A stretch of 50,090 bases of DNA from Anoxybacillus sp050480245 (GTDB taxonomy: Bacteria > Bacillota > Bacilli > Bacillales > Anoxybacillaceae). A program made the position numbers and the translations under genes. The notes beneath the pieces are model-generated. The model had not been told where the DNA came from. It made no database searches and saw only the letters and a program-made list of their open reading frames with translations. Every line of letters starts with the position of its first letter. The first letter of the stretch is position 1. Location: NCBI GenBank assembly GCA_050480245.1, contig JBCNEQ010000045.1. One strand, written 5' to 3'. This document shows positions 43,529 to 50,090 of the stretch, one piece after another.

Positions 43529-44692
43529 GTGCGCATTTTACATACAGCGGATTGGCATTTAGGAAAAACGCTTGAAGGGAGAAGCCGTCTTCCTGAGCAA
43601 GAAGCGGTGATTGATGAAATCGTAGAAATTGTACAAAAAGAAAACATTGATGTCGTATTGCTTGCAGGGGATGCGTTTGATACAGTCAATCCGCCTGCCG
43701 ATGCAGAAAAGCTTTTTTACGAAGCGCTTTCGCGTTTAAGTGATTATGGCAAGCGTCACGTTGCCGTGATTGCAGGAAACCATGATCATCCGGGGCGTTT
43801 AAGCGCTGCTGCTCCGATTGCCGAAAAGCACGCCATTACGTTGCTAGGTTTTCCGACAGATCGCGTGCAACAAATTCATGTTCCTTCAAGCGATGAAACA
43901 TTAATGATCGGAGCGCTCCCATATCCGTCAGAGTCGCGATTGAACGAATTGTTGGCAGGGGAATGCGACGAAGCGTTGTTGCGCGTACGATATGATGAGC
44001 GCATTCGCGCCATTTTTGCGAAAATGAACGAATCGTTTCGCGAGGATGCGGTGAACATTGCAATGAGTCATTTATATGTCGCAGGCGGAGCTACATGCGA
44101 CTCCGAGCGCCCGATTGAGCTTGGGGGAGCGTATACCGTATCGCCTGCAAGCTTCCCTGCAAGCGCGCAATATGTCGCGCTGGGGCATTTGCATCGTCCA
44201 CAAGATGTGAAACATGCCGCCATGCCTGCACGCTATGCGGGGTCGCCGCTTGCTTACAGTTTTTCAGAAGCGGGATACAGCAAGTCCGTTACGATCATTG
44301 ACGTGCAGCCACGCTGTGCGCCGATCATTTCTGAATACTTATTGTCGAAAGGGCGTCCACTCGTCAAATGGAAGGCGACAGAAGGGCTTGCGCAAGTGTA
44401 TCGTTGGATCGAAGAGGGGCGCGACCGCGATGCATGGATTGATTTAGAAATTGATGTCGAGCAATCATTAACGCTAGAAGAAACACATCGGTTACGCAAA
44501 TTGTATGACGGGTTTGTCCATATTCGCCCGAATTATATAAAGAAAGAAGAAGTTGTGCGTGACGTGCGCACCGATGTGCCAATTGAAACGCTGTTTACAC
44601 GCTTTTATGAACGGCAAACAGGCGGAGGAAAGCCGTCTGAACAACTCGTTCAACTATTTTTGCAGCTCGTTGCCGAGGAGGACGAACAATGA
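43529..44692 (+). CDS. sbcD: DNA repair exonuclease SbcCD, subunit SbcD
   Basis: A 387-residue Mre11-type calcineurin-fold nuclease. Metal motifs: HTADWHLGKTL (5-15), LLAGDAFD, IAGNHDHPGR, SHLYVAGG and LGHLHRPQ. The start is GTG 43529 (VRILHTADWH), with GGAGGT eight bases before, inside the end of addA; the alternative frame start inside addA is excluded. It opens hairpins and cuts proteins off DNA ends with SbcC. Its stop overlaps the sbcC ATG by four bases. Confidence 0.95.
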   Translation: MRILHTADWHLGKTLEGRSRLPEQEAVIDEIVEIVQKENIDVVLLAGDAFDTVNPPADAEKLFYEALSRLSDYGKRHVAVIAGNHDHPGRLSAAAPIAEKHAITLLGFPTDRVQQIHVPSSDETLMIGALPYPSESRLNELLAGECDEALLRVRYDERIRAIFAKMNESFREDAVNIAMSHLYVAGGATCDSERPIELGGAYTVSPASFPASAQYVALGHLHRPQDVKHAAMPARYAGSPLAYSFSEAGYSKSVTIIDVQPRCAPIISEYLLSKGRPLVKWKATEGLAQVYRWIEEGRDRDAWIDLEIDVEQSLTLEETHRLRKLYDGFVHIRPNYIKKEEVVRDVRTDVPIETLFTRFYERQTGGGKPSEQLVQLFLQLVAEEDEQ

Positions 44693-47600
44693 AGCCGATT
44701 CGTTTAACGATTGCAGGGTTGCATAGTTTTCGCCAAAAGGAAACGATTGATTTTGAGAAGCTATGTGAAGGGGGCCTATTTGGCATTTTTGGTCCGACCG
44801 GAAGCGGCAAGTCGTCGATTTTAGATGCGATGACGCTCGCTTTATACGGAAATGTGGAACGTGCTGCAAATCAAACAAACGGCATTATGAATCATGCAGA
44901 AAACGAGCTATTCGTTTCGTTTACGTTTGAATTGCAAAATGCGAAAGGCGTGAAACGATATACGGTTGAACGTTCGTTTAAGCGCGCGGATGCGTTGCGC
45001 GTTCGTTCTGTCGTTAGCCGCCTTATCGAAGAAGGAACGGAGCGTGTCGTTATCGCCGATAAAACACGGCTTGTTGATGAACAAGTGAAACAGCTGATCG
45101 GTTTAGAAATGAAAGATTTTACAAGAGCTGTCGTTTTGCCACAAGGGAAATTTGCAGAATTTTTATCGTTAAAGGGAGCGGAACGCCGTCAAATGTTGCA
45201 ACGGTTGTTTCATCTCGAACGATATGGCGATGAATTAAATAAAAAGTTAAAAAATAAATTAGCAGAAGCGTCAGCGAAGCTAGAAGCCATTAAAGGGGAA
45301 CAAGCCGGGCTTGGCGATGCGTCCAAAGAACAAGTCGAAAAGCAAAAACAGGCGCTAGCAGAAAAAAAAGAGGCGCTCGAACAAGCGAAAAACGCATTGC
45401 GCGACATTCATGAACGATACGAAAAAGAAAAGCAATTATGGCAATGGCAATGTGAAAAAGAAAAGGTGGAACAACAACTTGACAAGTGGCGCGAACAAGA
45501 AGAACATATAAAGCAGCTTGAACAAATGTATGAGCGAAGCAAAGAAGCGGAGCGGCTCGTACCATATATTGAACAAGTCGAACGAAGCACACGTGAGGTT
45601 GCACATTGGCGACAAAAAGCAAGCGAACTAGCCGATCAATTACAGCAAGCAAGCGCGATGTATGAACAAGCAAGCAAGCGATATGAACAGTTGCGTGCGA
45701 AGAAAAACGAAGAAGAGCCGAAATGGCTCCAAAAACAAGAGCAGCTCAAACAAGCGCTACAAACATTGGCGTTTATGCGCGCGCTTGAACAAGAGCAGGC
45801 GAAAAAACGCGCGAGTTTGCTAGAGATGGAGCGGCAAGAACAACAAGCGCGCCAAATGGTTGAAACGTGCACAAAAGAATATACCACATGGAGCGCAAAA
45901 CAAGCAGAGTTAAAAAAACAGTGGGAAGAAAAAAAAGTGGACGTCCATGTGAAAGAGCGGCTCGAACAAGCGTATGAAAAAAAGAAGCATATGCAATTGC
46001 AGCAACAAGCGCTTGAAGAGATGGAGAAGGAAAAAGAAGAAAAACAGCAAATGTATGAAGCCATGAAGCAAGCATATGTTGAAGAAATGAAACAGCTCGA
46101 ACAGCAACAAGCGCGTTTGACGACACAATTTTATCATGTCGAAACGTTGTATCATCGCGTATGCGAGCGAGAAAAACAAGCGATGGTGCTCGTCTACAAA
46201 TGGAAGGAAGAAAAAAAGCAAATCGAAGCGGCACGACTGCACGATTTAGCTGCGACGTTAGCGGAACGTTTGCGCGACGGCGCTCCTTGTCCGGTTTGTG
46301 GCTCGTTGCATCATCCAAATCGGGCAAAGAGACAACAGATGGCAATTAATGAACAAGCGCTAGAACAAATCGATCGTTCCATTCAAGCAGGTGAACAGCT
46401 TGTTACTGCCATGCAGCAAGTAAAAATGCAGATTGAGCAACTGTCTGAGCTGATGGCGCGCCAGCCGCTGCCACAACATGTCGATGTCGAAAAAGTGAAA
46501 CGCGAGGTTGAAGAAGCACCTTTTTCCTCTTTAAAAGAGGCTGAAGTCGAATTAAGGGCGTTGCAACAAGATTATATCGCATGCCGCGATCGGACATATC
46601 GCCATATTGAACGATGGAACGAACAAAAACAAAAAGAACAGCAATATGCGTATCAAATCGAAACGATGCGTCAACAAATCGCTCAATTGGAGGAAAAATG
46701 TGCTGAGCGACGCGCGCGCGTAGAAAAAGAACAAGCGATGTGGCATGAGGCGTATCCGGATGTATCGTTTGAACAAATCGATGCGCTAGTTAGCAACCTT
46801 CGTGAGCGTGATCGGGAAGCGCAACAGTTGCAACAGCGCATCGAAAAAAGCATCACGGTGTTAGACGATAAACGAGCTGAGCTTGAGCGTTGGAAAGAAA
46901 CGTATCAAACAGTTATGAAACAAAAAGCAGAACGTATGACTGAATGGAATATGCAACAACAACAATACGAACAATATAAACAAACGCTGCCTGAAGGCAT
47001 GGATGAGGAGAGTGTACAACAACAGCTCATTCATCTTGAACAAGCGCTTCAGCGTGTGAAACGAGAAGAAGAAGAAGCGTATGCACGATGGACATCATTG
47101 CAGCAACAATTACAAATGTTACAATCGGAAAAACAAGCCGCAGACGTCGCTTTACAAGAAGGAGAAAAAAGAAAAAAAGAAGCAGAACAAGTTTTGGCTG
47201 AGCAGTTACAAAAAAGTCCGTGGAAGACAGTCGATGACGTGCGCGCTTCTCGTTTAGGAGAACAAATCAAGCAACAAATGGCTCACGACATACAGCAATA
47301 TAAGCAAATGCTGATGAAGCTAGAAAACGAATGGCAACGTTTAAACGAAGCGATGAACGGCGTGACGATAACGAAACAGCAATGGGAAGAAACGATGAGT
47401 GAGTACGAAGAAGTGAAGCAACAAGTAGATGAGCATATGCGGCAACTTGGCTCACTTGAGGCAATCGTGTCAGATCTTGAAGCGAAACATGTGCGCTTTG
47501 AACAACTGCAACAAGAACGAATGCAACTTGAAAAGCTCGCAGCGCAGTACGAAGAATTGCAAAAAGTATTGCGCGGCAACAGCTTTGTTGAATTTATTGC

Positions 47601-48048
47601 TGAGGAACAGCTCGTTCATGTGACGCGCTATGCTTCTGAAAGACTTGGAGAATTAACGAGACAACGATATGCGATAGAATTAGATTCTGAAGGCGGCTTT
47701 GTCATTCGTGACGACGCAAACGGTGGTGTACGTCGCCCGGTAACAACGTTATCCGGAGGAGAAACATTTTTAACATCATTATCTTTAGCCTTGGCACTAT
47801 CAGCGCAAATTCAGTTGCGCGGAGAATACCCTCTTCAATTTTTCTTTTTAGATGAAGGATTCGGTACGCTCGATCAAGAGCTATTAGATGTCGTCATGAC
47901 CGCTTTAGAGCGATTGCGCGCAGACAATATGGCGATCGGGGTCATTAGTCACGTACAAGAATTGCATGCGCGCATGCCGAAACGGTTGATTGTTAAGCCG
48001 GCAGAACCGTCTGGAAAAGGAACGACGGTCCAACTTGAAGTGATGTAA
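44689..48048 (+). CDS. sbcC: DNA repair exonuclease SbcCD, ATPase subunit SbcC
   Basis: A 1119-residue SMC/Rad50-like protein. Walker A GPTGSGKSS at 35-43; signature TLSGGETFLTSLSLALALS and Walker B FFLDEGFGTLD near the C-terminus. Between them lie two long coiled coils of Gln/Glu/Lys-rich sequence with a zinc hook in the middle, CPVC at 534-537 (APCPVCGSLHHP), which joins two molecules. ATG overlaps sbcD (ATGA). Its coiled-coil codons produce long meaningless antisense frames. Confidence 0.96.
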   Translation: MKPIRLTIAGLHSFRQKETIDFEKLCEGGLFGIFGPTGSGKSSILDAMTLALYGNVERAANQTNGIMNHAENELFVSFTFELQNAKGVKRYTVERSFKRADALRVRSVVSRLIEEGTERVVIADKTRLVDEQVKQLIGLEMKDFTRAVVLPQGKFAEFLSLKGAERRQMLQRLFHLERYGDELNKKLKNKLAEASAKLEAIKGEQAGLGDASKEQVEKQKQALAEKKEALEQAKNALRDIHERYEKEKQLWQWQCEKEKVEQQLDKWREQEEHIKQLEQMYERSKEAERLVPYIEQVERSTREVAHWRQKASELADQLQQASAMYEQASKRYEQLRAKKNEEEPKWLQKQEQLKQALQTLAFMRALEQEQAKKRASLLEMERQEQQARQMVETCTKEYTTWSAKQAELKKQWEEKKVDVHVKERLEQAYEKKKHMQLQQQALEEMEKEKEEKQQMYEAMKQAYVEEMKQLEQQQARLTTQFYHVETLYHRVCEREKQAMVLVYKWKEEKKQIEAARLHDLAATLAERLRDGAPCPVCGSLHHPNRAKRQQMAINEQALEQIDRSIQAGEQLVTAMQQVKMQIEQLSELMARQPLPQHVDVEKVKREVEEAPFSSLKEAEVELRALQQDYIACRDRTYRHIERWNEQKQKEQQYAYQIETMRQQIAQLEEKCAERRARVEKEQAMWHEAYPDVSFEQIDALVSNLRERDREAQQLQQRIEKSITVLDDKRAELERWKETYQTVMKQKAERMTEWNMQQQQYEQYKQTLPEGMDEESVQQQLIHLEQALQRVKREEEEAYARWTSLQQQLQMLQSEKQAADVALQEGEKRKKEAEQVLAEQLQKSPWKTVDDVRASRLGEQIKQQMAHDIQQYKQMLMKLENEWQRLNEAMNGVTITKQQWEETMSEYEEVKQQVDEHMRQLGSLEAIVSDLEAKHVRFEQLQQERMQLEKLAAQYEELQKVLRGNSFVEFIAEEQLVHVTRYASERLGELTRQRYAIELDSEGGFVIRDDANGGVRRPVTTLSGGETFLTSLSLALALSAQIQLRGEYPLQFFFLDEGFGTLDQELLDVVMTALERLRADNMAIGVISHVQELHARMPKRLIVKPAEPSGKGTTVQLEVM

Positions 48049-48060
48049 AGGAGGATTATA

Positions 48061-48276
48061 ATGAAAGGGATGTGTGAACTTTGTGGAAGAGAAGATGTCG
48101 TATTAACTGTCCATCATTTAACACCAAAAGAGTATGGCGGCACAGAAACAGCAAAGTTATGCATCCCGTGCCATAAACAAATTCACGCCATATATACGAA
48201 TGAAGAATTAGCGAGCCGGCTCTATACGATTGAACGGCTACAACATGATGAACAAGTTGCATCATTTCTTCGTTGA
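48061..48276 (+). CDS. yisB: HNH domain protein (YisB-like)
   Basis: A 71-residue HNH-fold protein: CELCGR near residues 5-10, HHLTPKEYGG near 22-31 and CIPCHKQIHA near 38-47 give the two zinc knuckles and the catalytic His pair of HNH endonucleases. It lies 12 bases behind sbcC with AAAGGAGGATTATA ahead of ATG 48061, so it is probably the last gene of the repair operon, as yisB is in B. subtilis. Whether it cuts DNA is not known. The following 59 bases contain a weak imperfect hairpin (about 48282-48304). Confidence 0.82.
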   Translation: MKGMCELCGREDVVLTVHHLTPKEYGGTETAKLCIPCHKQIHAIYTNEELASRLYTIERLQHDEQVASFLR

Positions 48277-48335
48277 ATTCGAAAGCAGCCGGCAGAGCGG
48301 CTTCCAAAAATAAAAAAAGCGAAGCGGCAAAAGCG

Positions 48336-48557
48336 TTAAGCATTGCCGACAATGTTTTGATCGGATGCATCAAGGTCGAGCGTGTTCGTTAAGCTAATGC
48401 CATTGTTTGCCATAATAAAGTTTCCTGTGTTAAACGCACCGGCACCAGCGAACGTTCTAGAGGTGATTTTCGGCGATATATACAACGTATCACCGACTTG
48501 CATCACCGCTCCGCTTGCAACGAGATTAATTTTAATCGGCCCGACGAGAGCTGGCAT
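48336..48557 (-). CDS. gerPF: Spore germination protein GerPF
   Basis: A 73-residue coat-associated protein needed for nutrient germinants to pass the spore coat. It begins MPALVGPIKINLVASGAV, contains QVGDTLYISPK and the FNTGNF segment, and ends in DQNIVGNA. AAAGGAGAG precedes ATG 48557. Its start lies inside gerPE (26-base overlap). A T-rich stretch following the stop on the minus strand may serve as terminator. Confidence 0.92.
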   Translation of the reverse strand: MPALVGPIKINLVASGAVMQVGDTLYISPKITSRTFAGAGAFNTGNFIMANNGISLTNTLDLDASDQNIVGNA

Positions 48558-48930
48558 ATGTTTCTCTCCTTTCTGTCAGTTGGCGAATATGTTTAACGCG
48601 TGACTCTGTTTGCACATGTTTTGTTGAACCGATGTGCACGGCAGATGTAGCAGATATTCCGATGATGCGTATCGAATGAACAGCGATGAGCGGGCAAGCG
48701 TGGAAATTTAGGCGACAAACAACTTCCCGATCGACTGGCGGACGTGGAATAAGCTTTGTAAAAACGGGAAAGACAAGCGGAAATTCTCCGCTATCCACAT
48801 ATTCGAATTGCCGCTGAACAGCAAGCACTCGCGCAGAAAGACGAACTTCTTGGCTGTCTCCAATTTGTACAACGGAACTAAAGGAGACAGCGTTTGCTCG
48901 CAGAAAGTGGACGACGGAAAGGCGACTCAT
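48532..48930 (-). CDS. gerPE: Spore germination protein GerPE
   Basis: A 132-residue member of the GerPE family (SSVVQIGDSQEVRL, an N-terminal signature shared across GerP proteins; then a conserved PVFTKLIPRPPVDREVV). It acts in the spore coat with the other GerP proteins. Its ATG overlaps the gerPD stop by four bases, and its tail overlaps gerPF. Confidence 0.9.
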   Translation of the reverse strand: MSRLSVVHFLRANAVSFSSVVQIGDSQEVRLSARVLAVQRQFEYVDSGEFPLVFPVFTKLIPRPPVDREVVCRLNFHACPLIAVHSIRIIGISATSAVHIGSTKHVQTESRVKHIRQLTERRETYASSRRAD

Positions 48931-49124
48931 CGCTTTTCCTCATTTTTTTTATTGTCTTGTTTTTGTGGAAACGGACCGATAATTAACGATTCCGGCGGCG
49001 TATCAAATGCGGAAGCTAATTGAATCGTTTCGCTGTCGCCGATTAATACGAGCGATGAACTTGCAACCCCACCAATCGAAATATGACCGACGGAAAGATG
49101 ATGGTTGACAACCGTCATATTCAT
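48927..49124 (-). CDS. gerPD: Spore germination protein GerPD
   Basis: A 65-residue protein, MNMTVVNHHLSVGHISIGGV then SSLVLIGDSETIQLAS, the same IGD motif as other GerP proteins, and a charged C-terminal tail (QKQDNKKNEEKR). ATG overlaps the gerPC stop by four bases. Confidence 0.88.
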   Translation of the reverse strand: MNMTVVNHHLSVGHISIGGVASSSLVLIGDSETIQLASAFDTPPESLIIGPFPQKQDNKKNEEKR

Positions 49125-49705
49125 TCGTTCATCCCCTCTCGAGGTAAATGTTTTAAAAACGTTTCAATGGAATACTCGATATCTCGCTTTAAATATGCGA
49201 TAATGTTTTGTTGTCGCTCATCGTTTTCTTGTTCGTTTTCTCCATGTTGGCGTAAATAAAAATGAATGCGGTCATCAATTTGTCGAGCAATATCTTCCAA
49301 TATAAATTGGCGATACGTTGGATCGAGCGAACGATGATACGTTTGTTCGATGCGAGTGATGATGTTTTCGCCTTCTTTTTGTAAATATTCATGAACAGCC
49401 GTTTGAATGCTACGAAAAAGTGGTGTTGGTTGCGGAATGATTGTTTGACTTTGGGGAACAGCGAAATTTTCGATCGTATCTTCCCCAAACGTCGCAGGAT
49501 TAAGGCCAATATTTAACGTTCCTTCTAACGTCTCGACTTTTAATTGGTCAAAATGATATTCGATTTTTTCAATTGTTGTGCGCGGCTTTTTTTTTAATTC
49601 TTCATATTGTTGTTGTAAATAATATACTGCTTTTTCAAGCGATTGGATTTTTTGTTGTTGCCATTTTAAATACGTTTCGAGCTGTTTAAAGTAATCATGC
49701 CACAT
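49121..49705 (-). CDS. gerPC: Spore germination protein GerPC
   Basis: A 194-residue protein with an N-terminal coiled coil (LETYLKWQQQKIQSLEKAVY, then YLQQQYEELKKK) followed by IEYHFDQLKVETLEGTLNIG, the GerPC signature. GGAGG lies eight bases before ATG 49705. A 72-base gap separates it from gerPB; I see no terminator in it. Confidence 0.9.
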   Translation of the reverse strand: MWHDYFKQLETYLKWQQQKIQSLEKAVYYLQQQYEELKKKPRTTIEKIEYHFDQLKVETLEGTLNIGLNPATFGEDTIENFAVPQSQTIIPQPTPLFRSIQTAVHEYLQKEGENIITRIEQTYHRSLDPTYRQFILEDIARQIDDRIHFYLRQHGENEQENDERQQNIIAYLKRDIEYSIETFLKHLPREGMNE

Positions 49706-49777
49706 GTATGATGCCTCCTTCTTTGCCGACCTTTTTACTTTCTAATGTATGGCCGAGCAGAAAGAAGTATCACAGTT

Positions 49778-49984
49778 TTATACAGGAGACTGAAGTGGAA
49801 CGAGCAGTCCTCCTTGAATATTCATTTTTGATTCCGGAGCAGGTTGTGCAAATTGACCGGTATTGCTTAATATGGCGAGCGGTTGTACTTTTCCAGTTGT
49901 TCCGATTTGCAGTACAGATGAGTTAGTAAGCGAGCCGATTTTTAATTGGTGAATAGAAATCGTTTGTTGAACGTACACATTCAT
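49778..49984 (-). CDS. gerPB: Spore germination protein GerPB
   Basis: A 68-residue protein, MNVYVQQTISIHQLKIGSLT then SSVLQIGTTGKVQPLA, the GerPB/PD pattern. CGAGGTGG lies just ahead of ATG 49984, 12 bases after the gerPA stop. Confidence 0.9.
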   Translation of the reverse strand: MNVYVQQTISIHQLKIGSLTNSSVLQIGTTGKVQPLAILSNTGQFAQPAPESKMNIQGGLLVPLQSPV

Positions 49985-49996
49985 CGTCCCACCTCG

Positions 49997-50090
49997 CTAG
50001 GCGTTTCCAACGACATTGCTATCGGCAACATCGTGGTCGTTTGTATTTGTGTTGCTATATTGATTGTAAATATGCAAGCCGTCCCCCGTA
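49997..50090 (-). CDS. gerPA: Spore germination protein GerPA, 3' end only
   Basis: The window ends inside this gene. The last 30 residues read GDGLHIYNQYSN, then TNTNDHDVADSNVVGNA and TAG. The DSNVVGNA end matches the GerPA/GerPF family, and it sits where gerPA is expected, first in the gerPABCDEF order. The gerP promoter (SigK/GerE type in B. subtilis) lies outside the window. Confidence 0.82.
   Translation of the reverse strand, partial: TGDGLHIYNQYSNTNTNDHDVADSNVVGNA

Noticed and set aside
45290..46345. Several long antisense frames inside sbcC
   Set aside because: They mirror the Gln/Glu/Lys-rich coiled coil, giving Cys/Ser/Phe/Leu-rich nonsense proteins.
1..50090. CRISPR arrays, tRNA/rRNA genes, insertion sequences, prophage
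   Set aside because: No regularly spaced repeats, no transposase or integrase frames and no cloverleaf or rRNA-like stretches were seen by eye.

Overview
The window looks like chromosome of a spore-forming, competence-gene-bearing Bacillaceae, most like Anoxybacillus or a close relative. The basis is a gerP spore-germination cluster, comK, addAB, strong AGGAGG-type ribosome binding sites, GTG/TTG starts, moderate GC, and gene order close to the yhg-yhf-yhj-yis segment of Bacillus subtilis. The genus is an inference from protein resemblance and was not searched. I see no tRNA, rRNA, CRISPR array, insertion sequence or prophage. No gap between genes exceeds about 300 bases.

Layout. 0-6 kb: an M20 peptidase, a membrane rhodanese, the haem-degrading monooxygenase hmoB and the haem operon hemE-hemH-hemY. 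5.8-8.9 kb: the TetR regulator yhgD and the membrane protein yhgE, each preceded by a copy of the same 23-bp palindromic operator. 8.9-15.3 kb: a maltodextrin or isomalto-oligosaccharide locus (LacI regulator, binding protein, two permeases, GH13 oligo-1,6-glucosidase). 15.3-19 kb: yhfH, the metallo-beta-lactamase yhfI, then a cNMP/CBS/DUF294 protein and a DnaQ-type exonuclease behind a structured leader with a cre site and terminator. 19-23.4 kb: a small unknown protein, then a two-component system and ABC exporter that I identify as HssRS-HrtBA (haem sensing and haem detoxification), with a direct repeat resembling the HssR operator in front of hrtB. 23.4-28 kb: lcfB with a FadR-type box, and a three-gene ABC importer of the TrpXYZ type. 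28-32.3 kb (minus strand): an EAL-HDOD protein, a remnant of a LuxR-type regulator, a chemotaxis receptor and a Sco copper protein. 32.3-36.4 kb: an M48 protease, isocitrate lyase with a possible leader ORF/terminator, comK and a VTT membrane protein. 36.4-48.3 kb: the repair operon addB-addA-sbcD-sbcC-yisB. 48.3-50.09 kb (minus strand): gerPF-E-D-C-B and the 3' end of gerPA.

Working together. Haem is a theme: synthesis (hemEHY), breakdown (hmoB), sensing (HssRS) and export (HrtBA) lie within 23 kb. Carbon use is another: oligosaccharide uptake and hydrolysis, fatty-acid activation (lcfB) and the glyoxylate shunt (aceA), with one cre site. The double-strand-break nucleases are almost certainly co-transcribed, with junctions from a 4-base overlap to a 12-base gap. 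The most useful things to check are the HssR-type repeat, the unknown 100-residue protein ahead of hssR, the two structured leaders (DUF294 gene and aceA), the ComK that seems to lack the MecA-binding tail motif, and the LuxR remnant.
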